A stretch of DNA of 64,000 nt from Bacteroidales bacterium. Lineage in GTDB: Bacteria; Bacteroidota; Bacteroidia; Bacteroidales; UBA932. The notes beneath the pieces are model-generated. The model made no database searches and had not been told where the DNA came from. It saw only the letters and a list, made by a program, of their open reading frames with translations. Location: positions 434,001 to 498,000 of the forward strand of contig JAJFVD010000003.1 in NCBI GenBank assembly GCA_021371955.1, read 5' to 3'. How positions within the stretch are numbered: position 1 is the first letter of the stretch; the number at the start of each line of letters is the position of its first letter. Positions 16,344 to 24,927 of the stretch are shown in pieces. A program made the translations under genes and the position numbers.

Positions 16344-17864
16344 GTGGTAAATATAAGCGACAAGATATCTTTCGAAGATATTATCAGAGTTGTTATAGAA
16401 AATGAGGGTGTGTCAATTGCCCCGGATATTAATGAGAGGGTTGAGAGGAGTTTTGATTTTCTGAAATCATTTGCCGGGAAAAAGGTAATCTACGGAATAA
16501 ACACCGGATTTGGTCCCATGGCTCAGTACAGAGTTGATGATGACCAGCTCAAAGAATTACAGTTTAACATTATCCGTTCGCACTCAAGTGGTGCAGGCGC
16601 ACCTTTGAAGGATGCATATGTGAGAGCTTCTCTGCTCGCACGGCTTTCTACTTTTTTGAGGGGAATGTCCGGAGTTAACAGGGAACTTACAGATTTGCTT
16701 GTAACCTTCATTAATACAGGTATATATCCGGTTGTTCCGGAGCATGGAGGAGTAGGGGCCAGCGGGGATCTTGTTCAGATGGCACATATTGGTCTCGCAC
16801 TTATTGGTGAAGGAGACGTTATGTTCAATGGCGTAAGAAGAGAGAGTTCTTCTGTAATGAAAGAAAATGGAATAAAGCCTTTGGATATATATATACGGGA
16901 GGGACTTGCTATTGCAAACGGAACAAGTGTTATGTCGGGGATTGGAGCTGTCAATATATATTATTCTCAGAAACTAATTAAGTGGGCAACACGAGCTTCG
17001 GTTCTAATGAACGAAATAACATCATCCTATGACGATTTCGCATCTAAGCCTCTTAACGAAAGCAGACCTCATCCGGGCCAGCTGTTCATAGCCCAGGCCA
17101 TGAGAAACTCATTCAAAAGCTCAAAAAGGCTTAAGAAAAGGGTTGAAGAACTATATGACGGAGAAAATAATCAGAAGATATTCGAACATAAAGTACAAGG
17201 TTACTATTCATTAAGATGTGTACCTCAAGTTTTAGGCCCGGTATACGATACAGTTAAATGTGCAAAAGAAGTTGTTGTAACAGAGTTCAACAGCGTTTGC
17301 GATAATCCGGTTGTGGATGTCGCAACTGAAAATATCTATCACGGCGGGAATTTCCATGGAGATTATGTGAGCTTTGAAATGGATAAATTAAAAATAGCGA
17401 TAACTAAGCTCACGATGCTCATGGAGAGGCAGCTAAATTATCTTTTCCATGACAAAATCAATGGAATTCTTCCTCCTTTCGTAAATCTGGGCAAACTTGG
17501 ATTAAACTACGGCCTGCAGGCAGCACAGTTCACTGCAACATCTACTACGGCAGAATCTCAGGCTCTGTCTAATCCAATGTATGTACATTCGATTCCAAAT
17601 AACAACGATAATCAGGACATTGTCAGTATGGGTACAAACTCTGCACTGATTGCCGCTAAAGTTGTTGAAAATGCATACCAGGTAATGGCGATTCACTATA
17701 TGGCACTTTGTCAGGCTATCGACTATCTTGACATAACCGGTGAACTTTGTTCCGAAAGCAAAGAAATATATTCTTCAATACGCAAATTCTTTCCTAAATT
17801 TATTGAAGATACCCCTAAATATAAAGACATAGAATCCATTATCAGTTTTTTAAAAGAGAATTAA
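16344..17864 (+). CDS. Tyrosine ammonia-lyase (HAL/PAL family), pigment starter unit
   Basis: MIO-dependent aromatic amino acid lyase of 506 residues. The self-cyclising tripeptide A139-S140-G141 lies in GGVGASGDLVQMAH, the catalytic tyrosine in INTGFGPMAQY, and the downstream YSLRCVPQ and NPMYVHSIPNNNDNQD motifs are present. The selectivity loop reads IIRSHSSG with H80; a histidine here marks tyrosine-selective enzymes, and the same loop occurs in the tyrosine ammonia-lyase of the Flavobacterium flexirubin cluster. It should release 4-coumarate. Many databases would call it HutH, but no hutU, hutI or hutG is nearby. It starts with GTG at 16344, 27 nt after a -7 box, and leads the cluster. 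Confidence 0.88.
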   Translation: MVNISDKISFEDIIRVVIENEGVSIAPDINERVERSFDFLKSFAGKKVIYGINTGFGPMAQYRVDDDQLKELQFNIIRSHSSGAGAPLKDAYVRASLLARLSTFLRGMSGVNRELTDLLVTFINTGIYPVVPEHGGVGASGDLVQMAHIGLALIGEGDVMFNGVRRESSSVMKENGIKPLDIYIREGLAIANGTSVMSGIGAVNIYYSQKLIKWATRASVLMNEITSSYDDFASKPLNESRPHPGQLFIAQAMRNSFKSSKRLKKRVEELYDGENNQKIFEHKVQGYYSLRCVPQVLGPVYDTVKCAKEVVVTEFNSVCDNPVVDVATENIYHGGNFHGDYVSFEMDKLKIAITKLTMLMERQLNYLFHDKINGILPPFVNLGKLGLNYGLQAAQFTATSTTAESQALSNPMYVHSIPNNNDNQDIVSMGTNSALIAAKVVENAYQVMAIHYMALCQAIDYLDITGELCSESKEIYSSIRKFFPKFIEDTPKYKDIESIISFLKEN

Positions 17865-17865
17865 G

Positions 17866-18594
17866 ATGAAATTTGCATTGGTTACAGGGGCTAGCAGAGG
17901 AATAGGAAGAGCGGTTGCTCTTAAGCTGTCATCTCTGGGTTATCATGTCCTTGTAAATTACCTTTCAAACGAAGAAGCCGCTCAAACAACTTCCAGACTC
18001 ATCTCCGAAGGAGGTGGGGTTTCTACTCTCATTAAATTTGATGTTTCGGACAAAACGGAAGTGGAAAAAGCAATCGGCGAATGGCAGGAGGCCAATCCGG
18101 GAGAATATATTCAGCTATTGGTAAATAATGCCGGAATAAGGAAAGACAACCTTATGATATGGATGGAGCAGCAGGAGTGGCAAAGTGTCATTGATACCAA
18201 CCTAAACGGGATGTATTATGTTACCCGTCCTCTTCTTAAAGACATGCTAGTAAAAAGGTCCGGAAGAATTATAAATATAGTTTCTCTTTCGGGTATTAAA
18301 GGGCTCCCGGGGCAGACAAACTATTCTGCTGCCAAAGGCGGGGTTATTGCTGCAACAAAGGCATTGGCTCAGGAAGTTGCGAAAAAGGGAGTGACAGTAA
18401 ATGCTGTAGCGCCCGGGTTTATTATTAGTGATATGACAGGTGACCTGGACGAATCTGTTCTTAAAAAACAGATACCGATGGAAAGATTTGGCAAACCTGA
18501 GGAGGTTGCCGCGCTTGTTGCCTTTCTCGCCTCACCGGACGCATCCTACATTACGGGAGAGGTAATTTCAATTAACGGTGGAATTTATACTTAG
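17866..18594 (+). CDS. 3-oxoacyl-ACP reductase, FabG type
   Basis: Classical SDR of 242 residues that should reduce the 3-oxoacyl-ACP intermediates of the polyene. It has TGASRGIGRA (cofactor motif, residues 7-16), NNAG, the serine of IVSLSG and the Y-x3-K pair in NYSAAKGG, and ends with the YITGEVISINGG motif typical of FabG. It starts 1 nt after the ammonia-lyase stop. In aryl polyene clusters a dedicated FabG homologue (ApeQ type) serves the polyene ketosynthases. It is probably distinct from a primary-metabolism fabG elsewhere in the genome. Confidence 0.9.
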   Translation: MKFALVTGASRGIGRAVALKLSSLGYHVLVNYLSNEEAAQTTSRLISEGGGVSTLIKFDVSDKTEVEKAIGEWQEANPGEYIQLLVNNAGIRKDNLMIWMEQQEWQSVIDTNLNGMYYVTRPLLKDMLVKRSGRIINIVSLSGIKGLPGQTNYSAAKGGVIAATKALAQEVAKKGVTVNAVAPGFIISDMTGDLDESVLKKQIPMERFGKPEEVAALVAFLASPDASYITGEVISINGGIYT

Positions 18595-18600
18595 TGACAT

Positions 18601-19818
18601 ATGGCCAGAGTAGTAATAACAGGAATGGGTATTTATTCGTGCATTGGACAAAATCTTGACGATGTACTCATCTCTTTAAAGGAGGGGAAATCGGGAATAG
18701 GAGTTGATATGTCCAGGGAAGAGATGGGTTTCAGATCTTTTCTCACAGGCATTTTACCCAAACCGGATCTTTCAAAATTGCTGGACCGGAGAAAAAGAAT
18801 TTCGATGTCGCAAGAGGCAGCATATTCATATATTGCAACAGTTGAAGCGCTTAAAAATGCTTGCATCGATGATGATTTTCTTAACCGGAACGAGGTTGGG
18901 ATTCTTTACGGCAACGACAGTAGTGCGCTTGCAGTAATAGAGGGGATTGACCTCATACGGGAAAAAAAGAATACAACTCTTGTCGGTTCGGGATCGGTGT
19001 TTCAGTCTATGAATTCAACGGTGAGTATGAACCTCTCTGTAATTTTCCGTTTGAAGGGTATAAACCTTACAATTGCAGGAGCTTGCGCAAGTGGTTCTCA
19101 TTCAATAGGGATGGGATATTTTATGATTAAAAACGGACTACAGGACTGCATAATTTGCGGTGGCGCACAAGAGGTAAACCCTTATGCTGTTTGCAGTTTT
19201 GACGGATTGAATGCTTTTTCTGTCAATAACGAACACCCCACAGAAGCATCAAGACCTTTTGATGCTGCAAGGGACGGGCTTGTTCCAAGCGGAGGTGCTG
19301 CAACTCTCATCCTTGAAAGTTATGAGTCGGCTGTAAAAAGAGGAGCCCCAATACTTGCGGAAGTTCTTTCCTATGGCTTTTCGTCTAATGGAGAACATAT
19401 ATCGGTTCCCAATATTGATGGTCCTAAGAGGTCTTTGCTAATGGCTCTTAATCAGGCAGAAATGAAACCAGGGGATATTCAGTATATTAACGCACACGCA
19501 ACATCAACTCCTGTTGGAGACTTCAATGAAGCGCTTGCAATAGACGAAGTTTTCGGAGAAGTGAAACCGTATGTCGGTTCCACAAAAAGTATGACGGGAC
19601 ATGAAATGTGGATGGCGGGAGCGAGTGAGATAATTTACTCGATACTAATGATGAAAAATTCTTTTATTGCGCCTACAATAAATTATAATACTTCTGATGA
19701 AGCATCGGCAAAACTAAAAATTTCCAATAAATATATTCCCTATGAATTTGATACATTCCTCTCAAATTCATTTGGCTTCGGAGGTACTAACTCTACCCTG
19801 ATTGTAAAAAATGTGTAA
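18601..19818 (+). CDS. Beta-ketoacyl-ACP synthase II (FabF-like) 1
   Basis: Elongating ketosynthase, 405 residues, with an intact Cys-His-His set: C162 in GACASGSHS, H299 in NAHATSTPVGD and H334 in STKSMTGHEMW. It ends with NSFGFGGTNSTL, the glycine-rich loop of the family. It would condense malonyl-ACP with the growing polyenoyl chain, or with the coumaroyl starter. It lies between the reductase (6 nt upstream) and the acyl carrier protein (23 nt downstream), the usual core of a dissociated type II system. Which of the three ketosynthases handles initiation and which elongation cannot be told. Confidence 0.9.
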   Translation: MARVVITGMGIYSCIGQNLDDVLISLKEGKSGIGVDMSREEMGFRSFLTGILPKPDLSKLLDRRKRISMSQEAAYSYIATVEALKNACIDDDFLNRNEVGILYGNDSSALAVIEGIDLIREKKNTTLVGSGSVFQSMNSTVSMNLSVIFRLKGINLTIAGACASGSHSIGMGYFMIKNGLQDCIICGGAQEVNPYAVCSFDGLNAFSVNNEHPTEASRPFDAARDGLVPSGGAATLILESYESAVKRGAPILAEVLSYGFSSNGEHISVPNIDGPKRSLLMALNQAEMKPGDIQYINAHATSTPVGDFNEALAIDEVFGEVKPYVGSTKSMTGHEMWMAGASEIIYSILMMKNSFIAPTINYNTSDEASAKLKISNKYIPYEFDTFLSNSFGFGGTNSTLIVKNV

Positions 19819-19841
19819 AACCCAACCTATAGACTTATATT

Positions 19842-20105
19842 ATGATTGATGCTGCCCTAATTGAAAAAATTAATAGTGTTTTATCCGAAGAGTTTGAAGT
19901 GGATATTGAGAAGATCAAACCTGAAGCACCATTGATGGAAACTCTTGATCTTGACAGTCTGGACCTGGTAGATATGGTGGTTCTAATTGAGCACAATTTC
20001 GGCTTCACGGTAATCGCGAAAGATTTTGTAGGAATTAAGACGTTTAACGATTTTTATCACTTTATCAACTCGCGGATAGATGAAAAAGGAGAGTTCCCGA
20101 AATGA
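19842..20105 (+). CDS. Acyl carrier protein 1 of the pigment cluster
   Basis: An 87-residue carrier protein with the phosphopantetheine site S39 in LDLDSLDLVD and the usual acidic four-helix composition; VVLIEHNFGF follows as helix 3 region. It would carry the starter or growing polyene. Its 3' end overlaps the acyltransferase start by 26 nt. A second carrier protein is encoded at the far end of the cluster (44977-45234), so the two may serve different branches, polyene and resorcinol. Confidence 0.93.
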   Translation: MIDAALIEKINSVLSEEFEVDIEKIKPEAPLMETLDLDSLDLVDMVVLIEHNFGFTVIAKDFVGIKTFNDFYHFINSRIDEKGEFPK

Positions 20106-20982
20106 ATGGAGTGGTAAATCCAGGGGAGGAGCTCTTGGCTATCTCTCATTTGTCTACATAATTAAGACATTCGGTCTCACAGCAGCCTACGCTTTGCTGT
20201 CAATTGTTGTAATCTACTTTATTCCGTTTGCTCCAAAGGCTACATCGTCTGTCTGGTACTTCTCCAGGAAAATCCTGGGAAACAGCAGATTTGATTCTCT
20301 TATATTCTTATATAAGAATTACTTCAGCCTTGGAGTTGCTTTGATTGACAAAACAGCAGTTGCATCAGGAAAAGCAGATGAATTCCGTTTTGAATTTAAT
20401 GAACCCGAAGAGGTTAAGAAAATATTGAATGATAAGAGAGGCGCAATAATTATTGGAGCTCATTTTGGTAACTGGGAAGTTGGTGCTCCCTTTTTTGACA
20501 AGTACGGCAAGGATATGAGGGTTGTTATGGTTGATGCCGAATATCAAAAAATAAAAATGATTCTGGAACGAGAAAAAAGGGTAGATACATTTAAGGTTAT
20601 TCCTATTTCAGAAGATATTTTTTCAAATATATTTGAAATCAGGGATGCTTTGGCAGATGGCGCTTATGTGGCAATTCAGGGAGACAGGCTTACTTCCATT
20701 GCAAAAAATGAAACAGTGAAATTTATGGGGGCAGATGCGCAGTTTCCACTCGGGCCATTCATTATGGCTGCAAGATTCGGATTTCCTGTCGTTTTCTACT
20801 ATGCCGTGAGAACAGGGTTTAAACATTACAGTTTCCATTTTTCTCTGTGTCCTGTGTCCGGTGTAAGTTCTCAAAATAGAGTGTTTGAAAAGCAGATACT
20901 TGAAGAGTACGTCAAAAGCCTGGAGAAGGTTGTAAAAATAGCTCCTGAGCAGTGGTATAACTATTATAAATTCTGGATATGA
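20080..20982 (+). CDS. LpxL/HtrB-type lysophospholipid acyltransferase-like protein
   Basis: Membrane-associated acyltransferase of the LpxL/HtrB family, 300 residues. The N-terminus SRGGALGYLSFVYIIKTFGL leads into a membrane segment (about residues 25-50), and the catalytic motif H-x4-E appears as HFGNWE with the flanking GAHFGNWEVGAP. QGDRL later matches the second family block. Homologues sit in nearly all aryl polyene clusters, where they are thought to act on the ACP-bound polyene or its lipid acceptor. The ATG at 20080 is inside the ACP gene; no other start lies before the conserved residues. Confidence 0.87.
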   Translation: MKKESSRNEWSGKSRGGALGYLSFVYIIKTFGLTAAYALLSIVVIYFIPFAPKATSSVWYFSRKILGNSRFDSLIFLYKNYFSLGVALIDKTAVASGKADEFRFEFNEPEEVKKILNDKRGAIIIGAHFGNWEVGAPFFDKYGKDMRVVMVDAEYQKIKMILEREKRVDTFKVIPISEDIFSNIFEIRDALADGAYVAIQGDRLTSIAKNETVKFMGADAQFPLGPFIMAARFGFPVVFYYAVRTGFKHYSFHFSLCPVSGVSSQNRVFEKQILEEYVKSLEKVVKIAPEQWYNYYKFWI

Positions 20983-22340
20983 GTAAAAAACGGACACTTG
21001 TCTTAATCTCGGCCAACAGACTTGCCGATCCCTATCCTGTATATCCTATAGGGATATCATATCTCAGGACATATCTCAAAGAGCATCTGGAATGGCTTGA
21101 TGTCTCTTTGCTGGATATGAATCTTATCTCTGTAGAAAATCTGGAAACAATTCTTAAAGATACACCTCCGGATTACGTTGGAATATCAATAAGAAACATT
21201 GACGGGGCCAATTCTCTTGACAAAACAAGCTTTATACCGGGTTATTCCGAGATAATGAAAGCTGTAAGGAGAAATTCCAAAGCCCCTGTAATTATGGGAG
21301 GTGCCGGATTCTCAATATTTCCTGCAAAACTCTTTGATTTGCTCAAACCCGATTACGGAATTGCCGGAGAGGGGGAGGAGAGCCTGAGGCAGCTCCTAAC
21401 CGCACTTGAATCCGGAGGAGATATATCCGGAATTGAGGGATTAATTTCAAATGAAAATGGGGTTTTGAATCCCCATAAGAATTATCTCAATTCTCTCAAT
21501 CTCTCTTTCGATGATAATCTGTCCGATTTCTACTGGGAAAAAAGCGGAATGTTAAATATCCAGACAAAGAGAGGGTGCTGCTACCATTGTATCTACTGTT
21601 CATATCCTATAATTGACGGAAGGAAAGTTAGGACACTTGATACGGACCTTATTGTTGGAACACTTGAAAGACTTTACAGGGATAAGGGAATCAATTATGT
21701 ATTCTTCACCGACTCCGTATTTAATATCCATAACGACTATAATGCCGAGCTGGCGGAGAAAATAATTAAAAGCGGAATTAAGATAAACTGGGGTGCATAT
21801 TTCTCTCCTCACAACCTCACGGAAGACCTGCTGTCAACTTTTAAAAGGGCAGGCTTAAAACACATTGAGTTTGGAACTGAATCACTATGTACCGAACAGA
21901 TGCACCGTTATGGAAAGACATTCTCTTTTGAGGATGTTTTGTTAAATTCCGAAAGGTGTCTAAAATACAACATTAACTATGCCCATTTTCTTATTCTTGG
22001 CGGGATAGGAGAGACAGAAAAGACATTAAGGGAGACAATGGAGAATTCTAAAAGAATTCGCTATACGGTTTTTTTTCCATACATTGGAATGAGGATATAT
22101 CCGGGCACTGCCCTGCAGGCCATGGCTATCAGGGATGGAAAAATTTCCCCCAATGATTCTCTGCTGGAGCCAACATACTATCTTTCAGATGATTTTAATC
22201 TGGAGGAGTGTAAAAAAATGACAGCAGAAACAGGCAAGGCATGGGTTTTTCCCGACGATCCTCTTGCAGAAGATATAGAAACAATGAGAGTAGTTAAAAA
22301 GAAAAAAGGTCTGATATGGGAGTACTTAAGAAAGCCATAG
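20979..22340 (+). CDS. B12-binding domain radical SAM protein
   Basis: A 453-residue protein with an N-terminal cobalamin-binding-like domain (PYPVYPIGISYLRTYL, then VGISIRNIDG and VIMGGAGFSIFP) and a radical SAM core with C200-x3-C204-x2-C207 (GCCYHCIYC). The cobalamin-binding DxHxxG motif is not evident, so the B12 domain may be degenerate. Class B radical SAM methylases put methyl groups on inactivated carbons; ring methylation of the aryl end of flexirubin is a possible job, but another reaction is possible. The ATG overlaps the upstream stop by 4 nt. Confidence 0.85.
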   Translation: MSKKRTLVLISANRLADPYPVYPIGISYLRTYLKEHLEWLDVSLLDMNLISVENLETILKDTPPDYVGISIRNIDGANSLDKTSFIPGYSEIMKAVRRNSKAPVIMGGAGFSIFPAKLFDLLKPDYGIAGEGEESLRQLLTALESGGDISGIEGLISNENGVLNPHKNYLNSLNLSFDDNLSDFYWEKSGMLNIQTKRGCCYHCIYCSYPIIDGRKVRTLDTDLIVGTLERLYRDKGINYVFFTDSVFNIHNDYNAELAEKIIKSGIKINWGAYFSPHNLTEDLLSTFKRAGLKHIEFGTESLCTEQMHRYGKTFSFEDVLLNSERCLKYNINYAHFLILGGIGETEKTLRETMENSKRIRYTVFFPYIGMRIYPGTALQAMAIRDGKISPNDSLLEPTYYLSDDFNLEECKKMTAETGKAWVFPDDPLAEDIETMRVVKKKKGLIWEYLRKP

Positions 22341-22753
22341 TGACGGGCAGCGAAATTCTTGATTTTATCCCGCAGAGAAAGCCTTTTGTTTTTGTCCATA
22401 GTTACTACGGAGAAGACCAGGGCGTGTTTTACACCGGATACATCCCGGAAAATGGCACACTGTTTACGGAAGATGGCCATTTTGCCGAAACCGGAATTAT
22501 TGAGCATATGGCACAATCGGCAGCCGTTATTGTGGGATACGGTTATAAAAGCAAAGGAGAGAATATTCCGGTTGGTTTTATTGGAGCCGTCTCAAAATTT
22601 GAACTTAACACGAGGCCTTTGGTTGGCGAAGAGCTGTATACCGGAACCAGAATTATGGCAAAATTCGGAGACATCTCCCTCGTTGAATGCACAATAAGCA
22701 GTAATGATGTCAAAGTGGCATCAGGAGAATTAAAGATTTTTTTACAGAAGTAA
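22316..22753 (+). CDS. Hot-dog-fold 3-hydroxyacyl-ACP dehydratase (ApeP-like)
   Basis: A 145-residue hot-dog-fold protein. The IPQRKPFVFVHS opening and the FAETGIIEHMAQSAA helix match the FabZ-like dehydratases of aryl polyene clusters, with the active glutamate in ETGIIEH. It lacks the H-F-P-G motif of canonical FabZ, as ApeP-type proteins do. Together with the second dehydratase at 28912 it would form the dehydratase pair needed for repeated trans double bonds. Its start overlaps the radical SAM gene by 25 nt. Confidence 0.8.
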   Translation: MGVLKKAIVTGSEILDFIPQRKPFVFVHSYYGEDQGVFYTGYIPENGTLFTEDGHFAETGIIEHMAQSAAVIVGYGYKSKGENIPVGFIGAVSKFELNTRPLVGEELYTGTRIMAKFGDISLVECTISSNDVKVASGELKIFLQK

Positions 22754-22755
22754 AG

Positions 22756-23217
22756 GTGATAAAAAGCATGAGAAAAAAAAGCGCGGAGAATTCAGCATCT
22801 CTTGTTCACAGGCATATTGTGAAGATACGCTTTTCTGAAGTAGATTCAATGAAGATTGTGTGGCATGGAGTCTATGTCAAATATTTCGAGGATGGAAGAG
22901 AGGCTTTTGGCAACCATTTCGGCGGGATAGGGTATCTTGATATTTACGGTTCCGGATATACAGCTCCTATTGTTGAGCTACACTGTTCTTATATTCAGCC
23001 GCTTGTGTACGGAGATACTGCTATTGTTGAAACCAGATACATATACACTCCTTCGGCAAAAATCCGCTTTGAATACAATATTTTTCGTGAATCCGACAAT
23101 ACCCTTGTTGCTTCCGGCTACTCTATACAGGTATTCCTTAACGGAGACGGCCTTCTTGAATGGAACAATCCTCAATTTTTTCTGAACTGGCAAAAGAGAT
23201 GGAAAATAACAGAATAA
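22756..23217 (+). CDS. 4-hydroxybenzoyl-CoA-type acyl thioesterase
   Basis: Hot-dog thioesterase of the 4HBT/YbgC group, about 150 residues. The conserved RFSEVDSMKIVWHGVYVKYFEDGREAF block has the aspartate used for thioester hydrolysis (VDSM) and the tyrosine-phenylalanine pair of the family. It could release stalled or finished acyl chains from ACP. The reading starts at GTG 22756, 2 nt after the dehydratase stop; an ATG at 22768 is an equal alternative. The 3' end overlaps the next ketosynthase gene. Confidence 0.85.
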   Translation: MIKSMRKKSAENSASLVHRHIVKIRFSEVDSMKIVWHGVYVKYFEDGREAFGNHFGGIGYLDIYGSGYTAPIVELHCSYIQPLVYGDTAIVETRYIYTPSAKIRFEYNIFRESDNTLVASGYSIQVFLNGDGLLEWNNPQFFLNWQKRWKITE

Positions 23218-24926
23218 GGAAAAAGATCGCATATGTTGCAGGAGATTCAATTTATTCCCCTCTCGGTTTTTCTACCGAAGAGAATATGCGTGCAATATAT
23301 CTTGGTAAAAGTGCCATTCACAGAGTCTGTGATCCGTTGATATTTTCCAAACCGTTCAATGGAGCAAAGATTGAAAAAGAGGCCGATTTTTCTTCAATTG
23401 CCGATAACGGGGAGAACTTCACTCTTCTGGAGAAAAGAATTATCTATTCGATAGAAGATGCTATAAAGAGCTCCGGCCTGTCTCCGGAATTGGTTAAATG
23501 CGGCAAAACAAGACTAATTATAGCTACTACCAAAGGCAATATAGATCTGCTTGAGGGCAAGTGCGACAACATCGACAAAAGGGCATATCTGGGAGAACTT
23601 GCTTTAAGGATTAGCCGCTATATGGGGTTAAAGCAGAAACCTCTGGTGGTTTCTAATGCATGTATTTCCGGAATCAGTGCTCTTATTACGGCAGCGAGGC
23701 TCATAGAATACGACGAATGCGACAATGTAATAGTTGCAGGTGCCGATTTGATGACAAAATTCGTTGTAAGCGGGTTTGAGGCTTTCCATTCCATAAGTGA
23801 AACAGTTTGTACGCCGTATGATGTCAAAAGAGACGGACTAAGCCTTGGAGAGGCTGCAGGAACAATAATTCTCACATCTTTGCGATCGATGCTGGCCGAT
23901 AACGACCCGATTGTAATTGAGGGGGGCTCGGTTACCAACGATTCCAACCACCTTTCTGCCCCATCAAGGACAGGAGACGGTCTTGGAGAGGCAATGCTCA
24001 CAGCAATGGCAGAAGCCCGCATTTCAGGTTCTTCCGTGGATTTTGTTAATGCCCACGGTACTGCAACAATTTACAACGATGAGATGGAGTCCAGAGCGAT
24101 TCACTGGGCATCACTTATGAATGTTCCGGTTCAGAGTCTCAAGCCATACTGGGGTCATACTCTTGGAGCCTCTGGCGTAATAGAGAGTATAGCATCATTT
24201 TGGCAGATTAAAAATTCTCTCTTGATAGGAACTAAAGGATTTAACGAAGCAGGTGTTCCTATGGAGATAAAAGTTTCTTCTCACCACAGAGAATGCGCAC
24301 TAAGCAGATGTGTAAAGAGTGCTTCGGGGTTTGGCGGGTGTAATGCTGCCATTGTTTTTGCGAAAGAATCTGTTTCTAATTACCCGGGTACGGGAAGAGA
24401 GGAGAAGTGGAGTGAAGTTTCCTCTTTTAAATTGACCGGAGAGGTTAATTTTGACACTATCATAAGGGATCACTATAAAGAGATGGAGATGAAAGACATT
24501 AAGTTCTTCAAAATGGACGATCTCTCCAAACTTGGCGTAATTGCTACTGCAAGATTGCTTTGCGGATTTGATTCGCTTGATAAATACAGCCGGTTTGAAA
24601 GGGGCTTTTTTATGGCAAACAGTGTCTCTTCGCTTGAATCGGATATTAAACATCAGAGAATAACAGAAAAAGAGGGCGATTTATTGGCAAGCCCTGCAGT
24701 ATTTGTTTATACACTGCCAAACATTGTTCTTGGAGAGTCTGCAATAAGAAACAAATTTCAGGGGGAAAACAGCTTTTTTGTAGCCGATGCCTCAGACAAA
24801 TCTGAAATTATGGGCGAGTTGCTTTCTCTGGCTCAGAAATCGTCTCTTAAACTGGTTGTTGCCGGATGGTGCGAGTTTTTGAATGGTAATTTCGATGTCG
24901 ATTTAAAACTCTATAAAAGAGAATAA
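23199..24926 (+). CDS. Ketosynthase with an extra C-terminal KS-like half domain
   Basis: A 575-residue protein whose first roughly 395 residues are a full ketosynthase (C155 in VSNACISGIS, H286 in NAHGTATIYND, H320 in YWGHTLGASG, and SASGFGGCNAA). The remaining 170 residues do not belong to a standard FabF. They contain SPAVFVYTLPNIVLGESAIR, which resembles the N-terminal half of a second KS or chain length factor, but have no active-site cysteine. I prefer ATG 23199 (MENNRIRKK) over 23160, which lies deeper inside the thioesterase gene. The tail may dock a partner ketosynthase; that is inference. Confidence 0.82.
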   Translation: MENNRIRKKIAYVAGDSIYSPLGFSTEENMRAIYLGKSAIHRVCDPLIFSKPFNGAKIEKEADFSSIADNGENFTLLEKRIIYSIEDAIKSSGLSPELVKCGKTRLIIATTKGNIDLLEGKCDNIDKRAYLGELALRISRYMGLKQKPLVVSNACISGISALITAARLIEYDECDNVIVAGADLMTKFVVSGFEAFHSISETVCTPYDVKRDGLSLGEAAGTIILTSLRSMLADNDPIVIEGGSVTNDSNHLSAPSRTGDGLGEAMLTAMAEARISGSSVDFVNAHGTATIYNDEMESRAIHWASLMNVPVQSLKPYWGHTLGASGVIESIASFWQIKNSLLIGTKGFNEAGVPMEIKVSSHHRECALSRCVKSASGFGGCNAAIVFAKESVSNYPGTGREEKWSEVSSFKLTGEVNFDTIIRDHYKEMEMKDIKFFKMDDLSKLGVIATARLLCGFDSLDKYSRFERGFFMANSVSSLESDIKHQRITEKEGDLLASPAVFVYTLPNIVLGESAIRNKFQGENSFFVADASDKSEIMGELLSLAQKSSLKLVVAGWCEFLNGNFDVDLKLYKRE

Positions 24927-24927
24927 T

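Noticed and set aside
16344..17864. Histidine utilisation (HutH) role for the ammonia-lyase
   Set aside because: No other hut gene is nearby, the selectivity loop is of the tyrosine type, and the gene heads a pigment cluster.
23160..23198. Earlier ATG for the fused ketosynthase
   Set aside because: It adds 13 non-conserved residues and increases overlap with the thioesterase gene; ATG 23199 is closer to the conserved start.
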